Both the position numbers and the translations under genes were made by a program. Source: Theobroma cacao (taxonomy: Eukaryota; Streptophyta; Magnoliopsida; Malvales; Malvaceae). From it: a stretch of 64,000 nt of DNA. The stretch is taken from positions 29,615,410 through 29,679,409 of the forward strand of contig NC_030858.1 of the NCBI RefSeq assembly GCF_000208745.1, read 5' to 3'. Below are positions 1 to 12,127 of the stretch, piece after piece. The notes beneath the pieces were generated by a model, which was not told where the DNA came from, did no database searches, and saw only the letters and a list, made by a program, of their open reading frames with translations. Position 1 is the stretch's first letter. Every line of letters begins with the position of its first letter.

Positions 1-1744
1 AATCCATTTTCCCCATGAATCTTCATTGGCCGAATCTTCCTTGATGTGTGTGGGTGATGGATTGTTATTATTTCAAGAGAAATGGCTTAGAAAATGATGA
101 ATAATGGTGAGAAAATTAAGTAGGAAAAATCACGGTGTTAATGCACTGTAATGGCCGAATTTTTTCATGAAGAAATGAGAGGGTTTTGATGCTGAAATTG
201 GTGTTATTTGAGTAATGTTTGGTGAATTGAGGTATTAGAAAAGAATGGAGTAATTTGGGATTAAATTGGACGCGTTAGTAATTTAATCGAGTGATAGGCC
301 GAATTAAGTCAACATCGTGTTTAAGCGGTTGACCGAGCATTCCATGCATTCATTTAGATTTAGAGGGCCTGAAATGGTTTATGAAAAATTGACACAAATT
401 ATTAAATTTTGTGTCATGTGTGATGTATAGGTGGTGAGCTATTTGATAAAGATAAAGAGATTACATCAAAGACCAGGATTAAGAGTATTTCTACTCCTGA
501 TACTATGAGTAACCTTACTATCATCTTAATTATCTAGAGTGGTTTTTATCCGATTTTGTGATTTTATGAAAAATGAGTTAAATGGTAAATCTTTATGTTT
601 TATAAGTAAAATGTGTTTAAATAAAATGATTTTATAAATCAGGTGATTGATAAAATAATCCATAATTCTTACAGTGGAGGTTTTGTGGACCAGCTTAAGA
701 GAGGGGGCACAGAATCAGATATACTTTACCTCGATCGGAGAGCCGTGTGGAGGGTGTCTCTAGAGGTAAAGATTTGAGTGCACTTCACGTGGACCACCGT
801 GTGAGAATGAGACTCAGCCAACGCCAAGGCATGGCTAGATTTTCAAATGTAAAAATATGTTCATGTGTGTACTACACTGAATAGCCTTGGCGGTCTTGAT
901 CAGATGCCTAAGCCAAGGCATCCTCAGGAATGATTTTGACAAGAGCCAAGTTTTGTGAAATACATAAGTCAAGTTGATTATTTGAGTAAATTGATTATTG
1001 ATGTTATGAAAAACATACTGGAATGAAATATCTTACTTGTCTCCATTTACTAGACTTTAAATGGTTTAGATGGTATCTGTTTACTCACTGAGATTTTATA
1101 ATCTCACCACCCTCAATTTCCCACATTTCAAGCTCGGGATAGCCAATAGATAGCCGATTGCATCAAGGACTTCAGTTAGCCTTGCATCGACAAAATTGTA
1201 AGTTCACAGACTTGCACCTTATTAGTTAGTTGGGGGCCCACGTGTCACTGTAAAGGAAATTTTATACTTCAGTTATCTGCTTTAAAGTACGTATGAATAT
1301 ATTTAGCTTTTACACTATATAAATTATTTACGGATTTCTCTATAAATATTATTTTTTAAGAAAATAGAATATTTTATTAAATATTATTACTTTATTCAAA
1401 CAATTATAATTTCATTTCAAATAATTATTTTAGACATCTAAATTTACTTTTAATTATGAAACATGTGTTTTTCACCCACACACCATGTTTTTGGCGGGTT
1501 TCAGTATTTTCGTAGAAAAATAACAAAAATGCCCTTGTGAGCCAAAAAATAATATTATATTATTTTAATTTGGAAACGACTTATGATTTCTTGAAATGCG
1601 AGTTTTAATAACTGTCGCTCACCGGGGAGTGCGAAAGTTGATGCTAAGCCTTGCGGGGATTTCGATCGGCATTCGGGGTAATGAGTGCTTATCGGGACGT
1701 CGCGACGGTTGTCACGGGCCCGATGGGAGTTCCGGGTCGTGACA
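1..1744 (+). repeat. Ty3/Gypsy-like LTR, 3' part (start lies outside the window)
   Basis: No coding frame. The stretch is GC-richer than the surrounding spacers. It ends in a run of short CpG-containing blocks and finishes with GGGTCGTGACA at 1734-1744, a typical TG...CA-type LTR terminus of plant Gypsy elements. A segment at 1080-1200 (ACTGAGATTTTATAATCTCACC) resembles the transcription start/polyadenylation area often seen inside such LTRs. The other end and any partner LTR are not in the window, so solo LTR versus complete element cannot be decided. The LTR call is an inference from the terminus and composition. Confidence 0.5.
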
Positions 1745-4500
1745 TTAGATATATCCAATAAGTGTTCAATGGAGTGGAGGTGGGAGATGCAATGCAAATC
1801 CATCATTACTTTAATCCCTAAAGTTCAATCTGCTTAGTGAGTTTCCCAATTTCGCCCTATTAGCTTACTTCCAATTGTTTGTAAAGTTTCGATGAAAGTC
1901 ATCATTAACTGACTGAAGCCTTTAATAAGTCACTTAGTTGCAGAAAATCAAGCCAGCTTCATTCTTGGTAGATAAATAATTGATAATATTATTGTCACTC
2001 AAGAGGTTATGCACTCCTTTCGGAAGAAACAGGGAAAGATCGGGTGGATGATGGTTAAAATAGACTTGGAGAAAGCTTACGATAGGTTGACGTGGGAATT
2101 CATTTATGACACAATGCTGGATGCTAAAATCCATGAGTGTATTATTGATATTATCATTCGGAGTTGGAGAAGTTGTTCTTCACATATTTTATGGAATGGT
2201 TCACTTTCTGATAAATTCTTTCCATCTAGGGGGTTAGACAAGGAGATCCATTGTCTCCATATCTTTTTTTACTTCGTATGGAACTGCTAGCTCATGGTAT
2301 CCGGGCACCAATATCACAAGAACAATGGAAGCCCATTCGATTGAGTAGAAGTGGACCTCCCTTAACTCATTTATTCTTTGCAGATTATCTGATTTTATTT
2401 GCAGAAGCTTTAGTTTCATAGATGGATTCAATTGAAGGCGTATTAGATGATTTCTGCATATGTTCTGGTGAGAAGGTAAGTGTGGAGAAGTCTTCATTCT
2501 ACTGTTCGAAAAATGTCAAGTTGGAGATTATTAACGCCATCTCAGATTATTCAGGTTTCACTTACTCAGATAATCTGGGAAAATAATTGGGTGTCCCACT
2601 TCTACATGGACGAAAAGAATATTCCTTGTTTAAATACTTGGAAGAAAAGATTTGTAGTAGACTGAGTTCATGGAAAACTTCTGCCCTCTCGTTTGCGGGT
2701 AGACTCACATTGGTTAAGTTGGTGCTCTCAACAGTTCCGTATTATGCCATGCAAACAGTTGCTCTTCCTGAAAGAACCTGCAAAAAAATCGAGAAGTTAT
2801 GCCACAACTTTCTTTGGGGTGGTGATACTACTACCCATAAAATTCATTCGATGAAATGGCAAGACATTTGTCGCCCCAAAAATGAGGAAGGATTGGGTAT
2901 ACGTTGCATGAGAAAGATGAAAAACACATTTTTACTAAAAGCTTGTTGGAACTTAGTCTCTAAGACTGATGCTTTATGGGTGGAAGTGTTAAGGCACAAA
3001 TACAATTTGGGAATGACCTTAATCCCGGATAATATACATAAAGCAGGGACATCTGCTTTTTGGGTATCTATCAGTAAGCTTTGGATTAAATTTAAAACCA
3101 ATATTCGGAGGGCCATTGGTGATGGAATTACGACGAGATTTTGGTTTGACAAATGGCTTTGTGATTACTCTTTACCTTCCGCTGCAAGGACGATAGGGAA
3201 AATGGTGGAAGACACTAGTAGGGTTAGAGAATTCATCCTCTCGAATGGTGAAGGAGATTTTAATCGTCTGGTTAATTTGCTACCAATAGAAGAATTCAAT
3301 CTTTTTACCGAAACCCTCCTTCTTACATCCATTTTAGAACCGGATAAGCCCTTCTGAATACCTTCCTCTTCAGGTTTATTTACGGTATCTTCGACATATG
3401 TCTCCCCAAGAGGGATTGGCAGATGTGATCCATCATAATAGTATTAGTTTATGGGATATAGCTAAGAAATGGAATGGTCCAGAAAGAATCCGTACGTTTC
3501 TCTTTCTTTGCCTACATGAAAAGCTACTTACAAACAAAGAACGGGTTCGAAGACATATTGCCCATGGTCCTGTTTGCTCATTCTGTCGATTGGATGCAGA
3601 GTCAACATTGCATGTGTTACGAGATTGTTCCTCAGTTACTTCACTCTGGGCCAGACGCCTACCACAGAATCTTCAAGGTACATTCTTCGAATCTCCTTTG
3701 TTAGATTGGCTACCTTTAAATTTGAATACTACCAAAATTCTGATAAATAATATACCATGGAATGTTTTATTTGGAGTTACTTGTTGGTTTATACGGAACT
3801 GGAGGAACTCTTTCATCTTTGAAGAAAGGTGGGTTCCAATAGAAGGTTATCCGAATCTAATGCATAGTTGGCAATAGACATGCATGCAGCCTGTTCAGCT
3901 AACGTACTGAATAATAGTTCAGTTTCTTTGGCTAGTGAAGAGCGATTAATTGGATGGCAGATTCCCAATCCGAACTGGAACGCTCTTAATGCTGACGGTG
4001 CATTCCGGACTTCATTAGATAAGGCAGTTGCTAGAGGGATAATTCGAGATGCTCATGGTAATTGGAAAGGTGGCTTCTCCCTCAAACTTGAAAATGTACG
4101 GCATACAGGGCAGAATTAAGGGGTGTCTATAAAGGCTTGTTGCTAGCGTGGGACTTGGGATTTAGAAAGGTTGATTTGCAAATTGACAATAAAATAGTTG
4201 TCCAAGCCATCAAGTCTACGTTGTCACATCCTTACTCTAATTCAGATTTGCTCCCAGCTATTCATCATCTTCTACAACGTCACTGGTCAGTAGTCCTAGG
4301 ACATGTTTATAGGGAAGGGAATGGAGGTACAGATTTCATGGTTAATGATGGTTTTTCAATTGAGGAGAAATTTGTAACCTACACTAGCCCTCCTAGGAAT
4401 GTTAAAGATTTGTTATTTCATGATGTATTGGGACTTTGCATACCTCGTATTATAACTTATAAGAATATAATAAAAGTTTTTTCCTTAAAAAAAATAAAAT
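1745..4500 (+). mobile_element. L1-type LINE, 5'-truncated, RNase H-bearing (LINE-A)
   Basis: Non-LTR retrotransposon that begins inside the reverse transcriptase and runs through RT, a zinc-binding RT-associated domain and an RNase H domain to an A-rich 3' end (about 4487-4500). The missing 5' portion (ORF1, endonuclease and start of RT) is the usual result of incomplete target-primed reverse transcription. It starts exactly where the upstream LTR ends and runs into a copy of the tandem repeat seen again at 5345 and 9105. No clear target-site duplication is visible. Stop codons and frameshifts show that it is inactive. Confidence 0.9.
1780..4430 (+). pseudogene. LINE-A ORF2 remnant: reverse transcriptase, zf-RVT, RNase H
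   Basis: Translated blocks in changing frames match plant L1 pol. Visible are ITLIPKV and FRPISLL (about 1795-1865), QASFILGR, then the palm block KIDLEKAYDRLTWEF (2060-2100). A frameshift near 2230 splits the RQGDPLSP block. The catalytic box near 2380 reads FADY instead of FADD, so one metal-binding Asp is lost. The longest clean piece, 2587-3357, is the RT thumb/linker. 3398-3877 carries the zf-RVT domain with a CSFC...H...C zinc pattern. 3868-4420 carries a plant-type RNase H (NADGA, QIDNK and a late D), broken by a frameshift near 4110 that cuts the conserved AELRG motif. The element is dead; the family assignment is firm. Confidence 0.88.
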
Positions 4501-5870
4501 GAGATAGAGAGTATAAATTATGATCAAGATAAAAGTTTAGCCTTGGAGGAGAGGGAATAAGAGAGAATAATATGCAAAAGAAAAAGCTTGGTAAAATTGA
4601 ATATTGATCTCCAAATAAAAATAAGCAAAGGCATATAGATGGATTCAAATTAAGTTATAAGAAAGAATAATATATAATGCCAAATACGTTCATAATAAAC
4701 TCCTAATTGAATATAGGCCTACACTTAAAATTAAATTACATTAATATGTACATAATGTTTAATTAATTCCTCTTATTATTTTCAAGAACAATTTAAATTA
4801 AATTAAACATTTTAATTTATATATTCAATTTTTTGAATAAGTGAAGTTATTTAAAACATTCCATTCTTTTTAAATTGAAGTTTGAGCTGACCAATAAGAA
4901 TTTTTTTTAAGTTATATTCTCGATGAATTAAAATCCTCAAGTACAAAGTTTTATATTATATACAACATTAAAATCCTCAAGTAAAAATTTTTCATAAATT
5001 TCTTACTAAATTCTGACATTTTGAAAATATAATTTTATTGAAAGACAAAAACTCAAAACATCAGCGCATCATAAAAATTTCTCCTTTTCCTTTAGTGCAT
5101 ATATTAATCAAATTCTTCAGGTATTATTTTCAAAACCTCCCAATAACATTTTTGGTCAAACAAATTCAACTTTGAATATTATTTTTAATAAAATTATAAA
5201 TTCATAAAAAATTTTATATAAGATTTCTAAATTTTTAATTTCAAACTTTTAAAATATGTTTTGAGATTTTAAATTTATATAATATTTTTAAAAATAATAG
5301 TCAAAATTGAATTTATTTGACCATAAAAGTCAATAAGGGACAAATAAAATGAGATAGGGAGAGTATAAATTATAAGTTTAGTTTTGGAGGAGAGGGAATA
5401 AGGTTAGGGTAAGGTGAACTTTTGCATAAAATTATATACAGTAAAAATTTGCATTAAATTTAAATATTTCAAATAATGTAATTGTTAAAAAAAATTATTA
5501 ATTTCTTTTACAAAATATTGCATACATCAAATATGGAATCAAAGTTACACGCAATTATCAAAAAATTAAAAGAGTGATAGAAAATAAAAGAAAGATTTAT
5601 GTTTATAACTGATATGTGAGCATAACATATTTAATAAGACCTTTCTTTAATTGTATTTTTTTATCAACATAAATAGTAATTATATGACATAATAATTAAT
5701 GTCAACATACTTATTTGGTTAATTGAGAATAAAATTAATAATTTATTTCAAAACTAAAAATATTTATATGTAAGAATGGCTATATATGTTATGCAACAAA
5801 ATAATGCAACAACTATAAAACTTTGCTACATACATTAAAATTTATTTGTTTTTTTTTATGTATTTGTTCA
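4493..5870. repeat. Tandem repeat unit 1 (copy of NAC downstream flank)
   Basis: AT-rich non-coding DNA that aligns, with many small differences, to 8213-9460 and at its start to 9461-9620. Shared landmarks are an AATAATATG(C/T)AAAAGAAAA start (4568, 8217, 9469), ATATAAxxCCAAATACGTTCA (about 4672, 8314, 9562), CTACAC(T/C)TAAAAT, and the block AAATAAAATGAGATA followed by GAGTATAAATTA (4493, 5345, 9110). The presence of the last block at 4493, directly after LINE-A, shows that at least one more copy lay upstream and was hit by the LINE. No genes are visible here. Confidence 0.75.
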
Positions 5871-5888
5871 AAATAAAAAGGAGGTAGG

Positions 5889-8205
5889 TGTCGTAACGTG
5901 TGGGTCCGAGAACTTGACCGCTAGACATAGTGAAAAAACAAGTTAGGAGTCGCCACCAACCATCTTTTCTAGGTGCGATTGGTCACCTAGTAACTTAGTT
6001 TTAATCGACGAAATCCTAAATTAATTTTAGATCCGTTAAAAGAACGAGAACTGATCTATGATTTTTAAAGATGGGTTCATGAGTGTGGTTACGCACGGAG
6101 AAGGATCAGCATCTCCGTTGCGCCCGTTCCACGAACGATATCATTTAATCCTATGTTATCTTATTGTAGCCTACCTTTGATTTTATTCCTATATTTCCTT
6201 AATCCTTGTTTATTAACTAATTTTTTATTATATTAGCAGATCGAATCTTTTATTCGATTTTATGGATGCACATGATGCAGTCGTAAAATGATGTCATGAT
6301 TTATTCAATTTTAAATAATGAGAGCAACAATCTTTTATTGAAAAATCATTTGTAAACCATCCCAACACTTTGGTGAAGTCTCGAAGTTTTTCTCACCTAG
6401 GGATATCCCTAAAAGAACTCGTCTGTACGAGCTCTTTGAGGAAATCCCATCATCGAAATTCTCGCCCCATTAATAAAATAAACGTAGCATACTATGACAG
6501 GATAAAATGATGATATCTACATGAATGCATTAATTAATTTAGTTGATTCGTAATTCATGCAACTATATGTTTAATGGTTTAGGATGATCGATTACCTTAT
6601 TTATATATTCATTATTATTATCTTTTTTATTATTTTTTAATTATTATTTTTTTATTATATACATTTTTTGCTTTCTATCTAAATCTATATCTTTTAATTA
6701 ACATTATGGATTAATATCTTTTACTTAACTATATAATTTATCAAATGAACAATTAATTAATTTTAATGATTAATTTTTTTTTAGTTAGTGATGTTTGTTT
6801 AAACTAATTAACTAACTATATTAGTTTAAGTCTAAATGTAATATTATGTAAATTTATTTTTCTAATATTAACAAAATGATTATCTGAGTTAATACATATT
6901 AGAGTTTAGAGTTCGGATTTATCCTGACGCTTTGGTGAAAATTCATCTCGAACTCCGCTCTTAAGAAATTCACCTGAAAAAAATAACTTTTTGTCCCTTT
7001 TAGATAGAATTCTATCCTCGGATCACTCAAAATAATCATTTTATTTTTTTATAATTTTTATATTTATAATCATGTATTTGTTTATTTATTTATTATATAT
7101 ATTCCTACCTTAACTAAATATATCCTCACAAGATATTTTGTTTATAGATTTACTTTTTATATATGTATACTCTATTTAGCAAAAATCATCCTACTTATAA
7201 TTATTTTCAACTTTCAATATTTCTCAACTCAATATGGGGCCAGTCAATATATCCATGTAAACAATAAGGGAAAGGATTTTCCCTTGTTTGGGCTTGGACA
7301 GTAACCCAAAATAATTGATTTGTTTGGAAGCACCCAAGCCCGTGTCCTCAGCCCACCGTGCTTCCCAAAACACTCCAATCTGGAGCTCCGATAGCAGCCT
7401 CTCCCAGGTACTCAAGAACGGCGTCGTTTAGAGGCCCTCCGAAGTTGATTTTTTATTTTCTTTTTTCTCTTCTTCCGCTTTCCCTTCTGCCGCTAACCTT
7501 TTTTTCTCTAACTCTTTTTCTCTACTCTTTCACCAACTCTGTTTCCTCACTCAAAACCTCCCTCCTTTGCCTTTCTAACCAACCGGCGGTAACCACCTCT
7601 TTCCTCTCCTACCGACGACGCACCCAAGCCCAAAAACTCTCCCTATCCGACGCCTAAATCTTCCTCCCTCTTTCCCTTCGACCGACGTCGCACAACTCTC
7701 TCTCTCTTTCTCCTTTAAACCGACGACGCACAACCCAAAATCGAGCCTCCCCTTTTTTGTCGCCGATTGTCCCAAAAAAAAGACCTCTCCCTCCTTTGAT
7801 TCGCCGACCACCCAAGCCAAAAATCCCTCCCTAAAATCAATGTTTACCCTCCAAAAAAAAAAAGCCAAATAAAAAAAAAACTCTCTTAAAAAAAACCTTG
7901 CTTCACTCATTTTTCAATGGCTATTATTTTTTTATTTTTTTTTCTTATTTTTTTTATTTTTTTTTGGATTTTTCTCTTGTGGCTAGGTAGAGGTTTGCTA
8001 GAAAACTAGGGATTTCTCTCTATTTTGTTACTTATTTTCTCTGGTTTTTTGGTTTTGAAAAGATTGGGTTTTTTGAGTTGTTTCTTGTCCTTCCAAGATC
8101 CCCTTTTGGCCAATCTTTGGAAAAGCGTGCTTCCAGCTTTTTTTTTTTAATTTTGGTTTAATATATTTATTTTATTTTATTTTATTTATTAAGAAGGGTG
8201 GCTCC
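5889..8205 (+). mobile_element. Non-coding LTR-retrotransposon remnant between repeat units 1 and 2
   Basis: Interrupts the tandem array. It starts near TGTCGTAACG (5889), followed by a block with GAGTCGCCACCA and GCGATTGGTCACC (about 5940-5990) and a GGAAGGATCAGC-like stretch near 6100. Phrases of this type are common in LTR/leader regions of plant Gypsy elements. From about 7370 to 7910 it becomes strongly pyrimidine-rich with many CpG-containing CCGACG motifs and ACGGCGTCGTTT near 7418, again typical of retroelement leader DNA. There is no gag or pol coding sequence. The exact ends, and whether this is one element or two pieces, cannot be settled by eye. Confidence 0.4.
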
Positions 8206-8212
8206 AATCGGA

Positions 8213-9460
8213 AATAATATGTAAAAGAAAAGCATAGCAAAGGTGAATATTTATATTCAAATAAAGATAAGCATACACATAGATGGATTCAAATTAAGTT
8301 ACATGAAACAATAATATATAAGACCAAATACGTTCAGAATAAACTCCTAATTGGATCTAGGTCTACACCTAAAATTAAATTAAATTAATATTTAGATAAT
8401 GTAATTAATTTCTCTTATTATTTTCACGAACAATTTATATTTAATTAAACATTTTAATTTATATTTGTAATTTTTTGAATAAATGAAGTTAATCAAAACA
8501 TTCTATTTTTGTTTAAATTGAAGTTTGAGCAGACCAATAAGAATTTCTTTCAGTTATATTCTCAAGGAAATAAAATCCTCATATATAAAGTTTTATATTA
8601 TATACAATATAATATAGAACTTTTTCATAAATTTCTTACTAAACTCTGACATTTGGAAACCATAATTTTCTTGAAAGACAAGAATTCAAAAGTTTTATAT
8701 TATATTCAATATTATATAGAACTTTTCTATTAACCTTTTGAAAACATAATTTTATTGAAAGACAAAAACTCAAAACTTCTTCCTATTCTTTCGTGCATAT
8801 ATTAATTAAATTCTTCGCATATTATTTTTAAAACTTCCAGTAACATTTTTTAGTTAAACAAATTCAACTTTGACCATTATTTTAATAAAATTATAAATTT
8901 ATAAAATTTTTTAAAATAAAATTTGTAAGTTTTGAATTTCAAATTTTTAAACATACTTTTTGAGATTTTAATTTTATATAATGTTTTGAAAAATAACATC
9001 AAAATTGAATTTATTTGACCACAAAAGTAAATAAGCAATTTTATATAATGTTTTGAAAAAAAAGGATCAAAATTGAATTCATTTGACCATAAAAATAAAT
9101 AAGGGGCAAATAAAATGAGATAAAGAGTATAAATTACAGTGTGGGAATGAGGGTACGGTAAGCTGGATAAAATTATATGCACTAAAAAAATACACTAAAT
9201 TTAAATATTTCAGATAATGAAAAAGTAAAGAAAAATTAGAAATTTCTTTTACAAAATATTACGTAAATCAAATGTGGATAAGAATAAGCAGATATTAAAA
9301 AATTTAAATAATAATAAAAAAATTTAAAAAGTCATAAGAAATAAAAAAAGGTTATATGTGTATAATTAATTTGTGAGCACAACATATTTAATAATCGACT
9401 TTATAATAGTTAATTTCAACATACTTTTAAAAACTATAATGTAACAATAATGATAAATAT
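8213..9460. repeat. Tandem repeat unit 2 (copy of NAC downstream flank)
   Basis: Second copy of the ~1.2 kb AT-rich unit and the most complete one, lying directly upstream of the partial third copy. It keeps the same order of landmarks as unit 1: the AATAATATGTAAAAG start, the ATACGTTCAGAATAAACTCC block, GAAGTTTGAGCAGACCAATAAG (near 8520), AAATAAAATGAGATA (9110) and TGTGAGCACAACATATTTAATA (near 9375). An internal 60-70 bp stretch around 9005-9100 is itself duplicated. No gene is visible. Confidence 0.75.
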
Positions 9461-9620
9461 GATATAATATGTAAAAGAAAAGCTTGACAAAAATGAGTAT
9501 TACTATTCAAATAAAGATAAAGAACATAAATGCATTAAAATTAAGTTACCTGAAACAATAATATATAATACCAAATACGTTCAAACTCACCAGAAGCCTT
9601 CAAACTTGCCTCGCCTACAC
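9461..9620. repeat. Tandem repeat unit 3, partial, fused to the NAC gene 3' flank
   Basis: Starts with the same ATAATATGTAAAAGAAAAGC as the other units and continues through the CCAAATACGTTCA and CGCCTACACCTAAAAT landmarks, then runs into DNA just downstream of the NAC stop codon. This suggests that the repeat unit derives from the downstream flank (possibly the 3' UTR) of this or a related NAC gene, and that the array arose by local duplication. Which copy is the parent is inference. Confidence 0.65.
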
Positions 9621-9698
9621 CTAAAATGGAGCTTCTATGTTAGCTAATTCACTAAATCCTAAGCTAACAATTTTTGTAATGTGAAATATAAACATCAA

Positions 9699-10953
9699 TC
9701 AACCTGTGCCATCGGTTTTTGAATTGGCTGAAGAATTATTTGAAGCATCAACTGAAAAATTATTATCTAAATTTATCAATGGTTCAACACAACTAACACC
9801 ATAAAGCTCTAACTGTGAAGCAAAATCAAGATTGACAACACTCCAAATGTCATCTTGACCTCCTTTGTCGATGGGGTATTTCATTGAAAGAGACCTAAGA
9901 GATTGCGAATCAACAATCTGAGCCCCATAACTGAGTGTCAATGTCGGAAACTGATCGCTTACAGGCTGAAGATTGTTGTAAGATCCATCAGAGAGAGATT
10001 GATGCATAAAACTACCAAGAGTATTGGAATAATCCATCGAATCAACACCGCCATTATAATCAAAATCCATGTTCATTAACTCGTTTGTATCTTCATTGTC
10101 AATCAATGGAGATTGATTTTCTTCTTTGGATCGTGTTCTACTAATTGATTTATCAACTTTTTTGTAAATCCTACATAAAACCCAATCATCCAGCTGCAAT
10201 AAATAAAATAAAGCTTATTAATCAGTAAGCTATCAAATAAGTAAAACCCAAATTACCATTAAAATTTTTTTAAAAAATTTACCCTCATATCATTGTAAAC
10301 CCTTTTGCATGGAGGTGGATCATTGACTCTATATTCATGCATGATCCAATTAGTCTTGTCACCTTTTGGAGGTTTTCCTTTGTAAAAAACCAATGCCTTT
10401 CTAAATCCAACGGTATGACCTTTATATATGACTTGCCTGTCAGCACCCGTAGCCTTCCAATATCCATCACCAGCAGCACGATTAGGCCGTGTTCCGTTTC
10501 GATATTTCTTGTCTCTAGGAGTGAAAAAGTACCATTCCTTTTCTCCATATTGCTTATATTTTTCTATTAAACCAACAAAATTCCTCATCAAGACCAGAGA
10601 ATAAAAAAATGAATAAAAAAATTTAATTTCACAATACCTGCAAGGGTCTCAGGATTATGGTGGTACAAGTTGACTTCCACGATCCTGTTGTGAGGCAAGG
10701 GCTCATTCTTGACTTTTTTCTTCAAGTAATGAAGAACAAGCTCTTCATCAAGAGGACAGAATCGATACCCTGGAGGAAATGAATCAAGGTATTCATCACC
10801 ACCGCCATCACCATTCTCCTCACTGTCTTTGATTGAGTCCTCTTTCTTTAGCACCTCGACTGTAGAAGCATCACTGGAGGATTCATTGAGGGGCCGCAGT
10901 TGTTTTGTAACTAGAGATTGAAGTGTCGGCTTGGGTTTCTCATCAGTTTCCAT
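9699..10953 (-). CDS. NAC domain transcription factor (three exons, 363 aa)
   Basis: Plant-specific DNA-binding transcription factor acting in the nucleus. Exons on the minus strand: 10953-10638, 10563-10283 and 10193-9699, with GT-AG introns of 74 and 89 bp that join in frame. The start is the ATG at 10951-10953; upstream in-frame codons lack ATG. Residues 1-57 form an acidic, Glu/Asp-rich leader, longer than in most NAC proteins. The NAC domain spans about 58-211: FPPGYRF (59-65), [54 protein letters not shown] and [11 protein letters not shown] (201-211). The conserved intron positions (after PETLA-E and before LDDW) support the model. The C-terminal ~150 residues are Ser/Asn/Asp-rich and form the presumed activation region. 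All five NAC subdomains are intact. The NAC subgroup and target genes cannot be assigned from sequence alone. Confidence 0.93.
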
Positions 10954-11424
10954 AGTCAGTACTCTGCTAATAAATGAGGACTCTTGTTCAAAAGACAAGA
11001 GGTTGGAAAATTTCTTTCAATGAGAAGTTAATTCGATGGAGAATTCTAAGTAGAATCAAACATATAAATGATTAATAAATAAAAGTTTGTTTAATTATTT
11101 CAAAATGAAATATCTTTGTTTGTATTAAAAGATTTTCAAAGCATATCAAATCATATCATTATCATACTAAAAAGATTTAAAATCAAAACCTTTTATTTTT
11201 TATTAAATTTAAAATCTTAAATCATAATCTTAATTGAGATTTTTTTTCCCCTTATCTTAAAAGCCTATCACTTCCCACAAAATATATATCTCAATCTATC
11301 TTTTTCTTTAAATATCTTTATAGTTAATTTAAGAATTTTATTTTTTTAAAATTTAAAATTTATTGTTATTATCAACTTAACTTATTTAGATAATTCTTTT
11401 AAAAAAAAGCATAATTCAAATTAG

Positions 11425-11425
<1 letters not shown>

Positions 11426-11455
<30 letters not shown>
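11426..11455. repeat. (AT)n microsatellite
   Basis: About 30 bp of uninterrupted TA dinucleotides, likely variable in length between individuals. It lies upstream of the NAC gene. Confidence 0.95.
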
Positions 11456-11461
<6 letters not shown>

Positions 11462-11758
11462 TTCTTTTCCATTTTATTGAGCTATATAATCCTCGTCTCT
11501 CCCGATTTCAAACATATTTGACAAATTATGAATAAAATGAATGAAATTACTTTCCAAAAAATAAAATGAATTTCACTATTTCACTTAATTAATATCATCC
11601 ACCTCCGAAATAATAGTTGATAGGAAGGCAGTCTTATAGACATTGAAGCAGAAATTTAGGATGAAGCTGTGAAGCTTGAATAAGGCTTTCAACAAGATTC
11701 TCTAATTTTGCGATATGGACTCTAGAAGGAGTTGTGATGTGTTTTGTGGAAGGATCGC

Positions 11759-11890
11759 ATAAATACGTAGGTATTTACTTTTTCTAGTCATAATTGATAC
11801 ATATAAAATTCTTTTCAAGATTACAATATAAATACGTAAGTGTTTACTTTTTTTGTCATAATTGATACATATAAAATCCTTTTCAAGATT
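11759..11890. repeat. Two-copy tandem duplication, 69-bp period
   Basis: The segments 11759-11822 and 11828-11890 share ATAAATACGTA, TTTACTTTTT, GTCATAATTGATACATATAA and TTTTCAAGATT with a few substitutions. It is a simple local duplication without coding potential. Confidence 0.85.
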
Positions 11891-12127
11891 GGGATTTTAT
11901 GATGGATATAGCACAATAGTTTTTATAAGTTTTTTTGTTATTATATTATATATGTGTGTCAATAAAATTAATTTATCTTCATAGTTATAAAACTTAAAAA
12001 AAAATTCGTTAAAAAAAATTGTGTGAACAAGAAAGGATTGTTTATTCAGTGGCGACACCTTGTACTCCTTTTATACTTTTTAAATGTTTTGTGGTTCAAA
12101 TATGTGTCATTATCCCTTTTCATACAT

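Noticed and set aside
7358..7657. 99-residue open frame in the C/T-rich block
   Set aside because: Low-complexity Leu/Ser/Thr/Arg protein with no domain. The opposite strand is also open, as expected from the base composition.
8877..9182. 101-residue minus-strand frame
   Set aside because: Phe/Ile/Leu/Lys/Tyr-rich translation of AT-rich repeat DNA. The matching region of repeat unit 1 is not open.
10954..10998. Upstream extension of the NAC frame to a TTG codon
   Set aside because: There is no ATG in the extension. The ATG at 10951-10953 is the first good start in frame.
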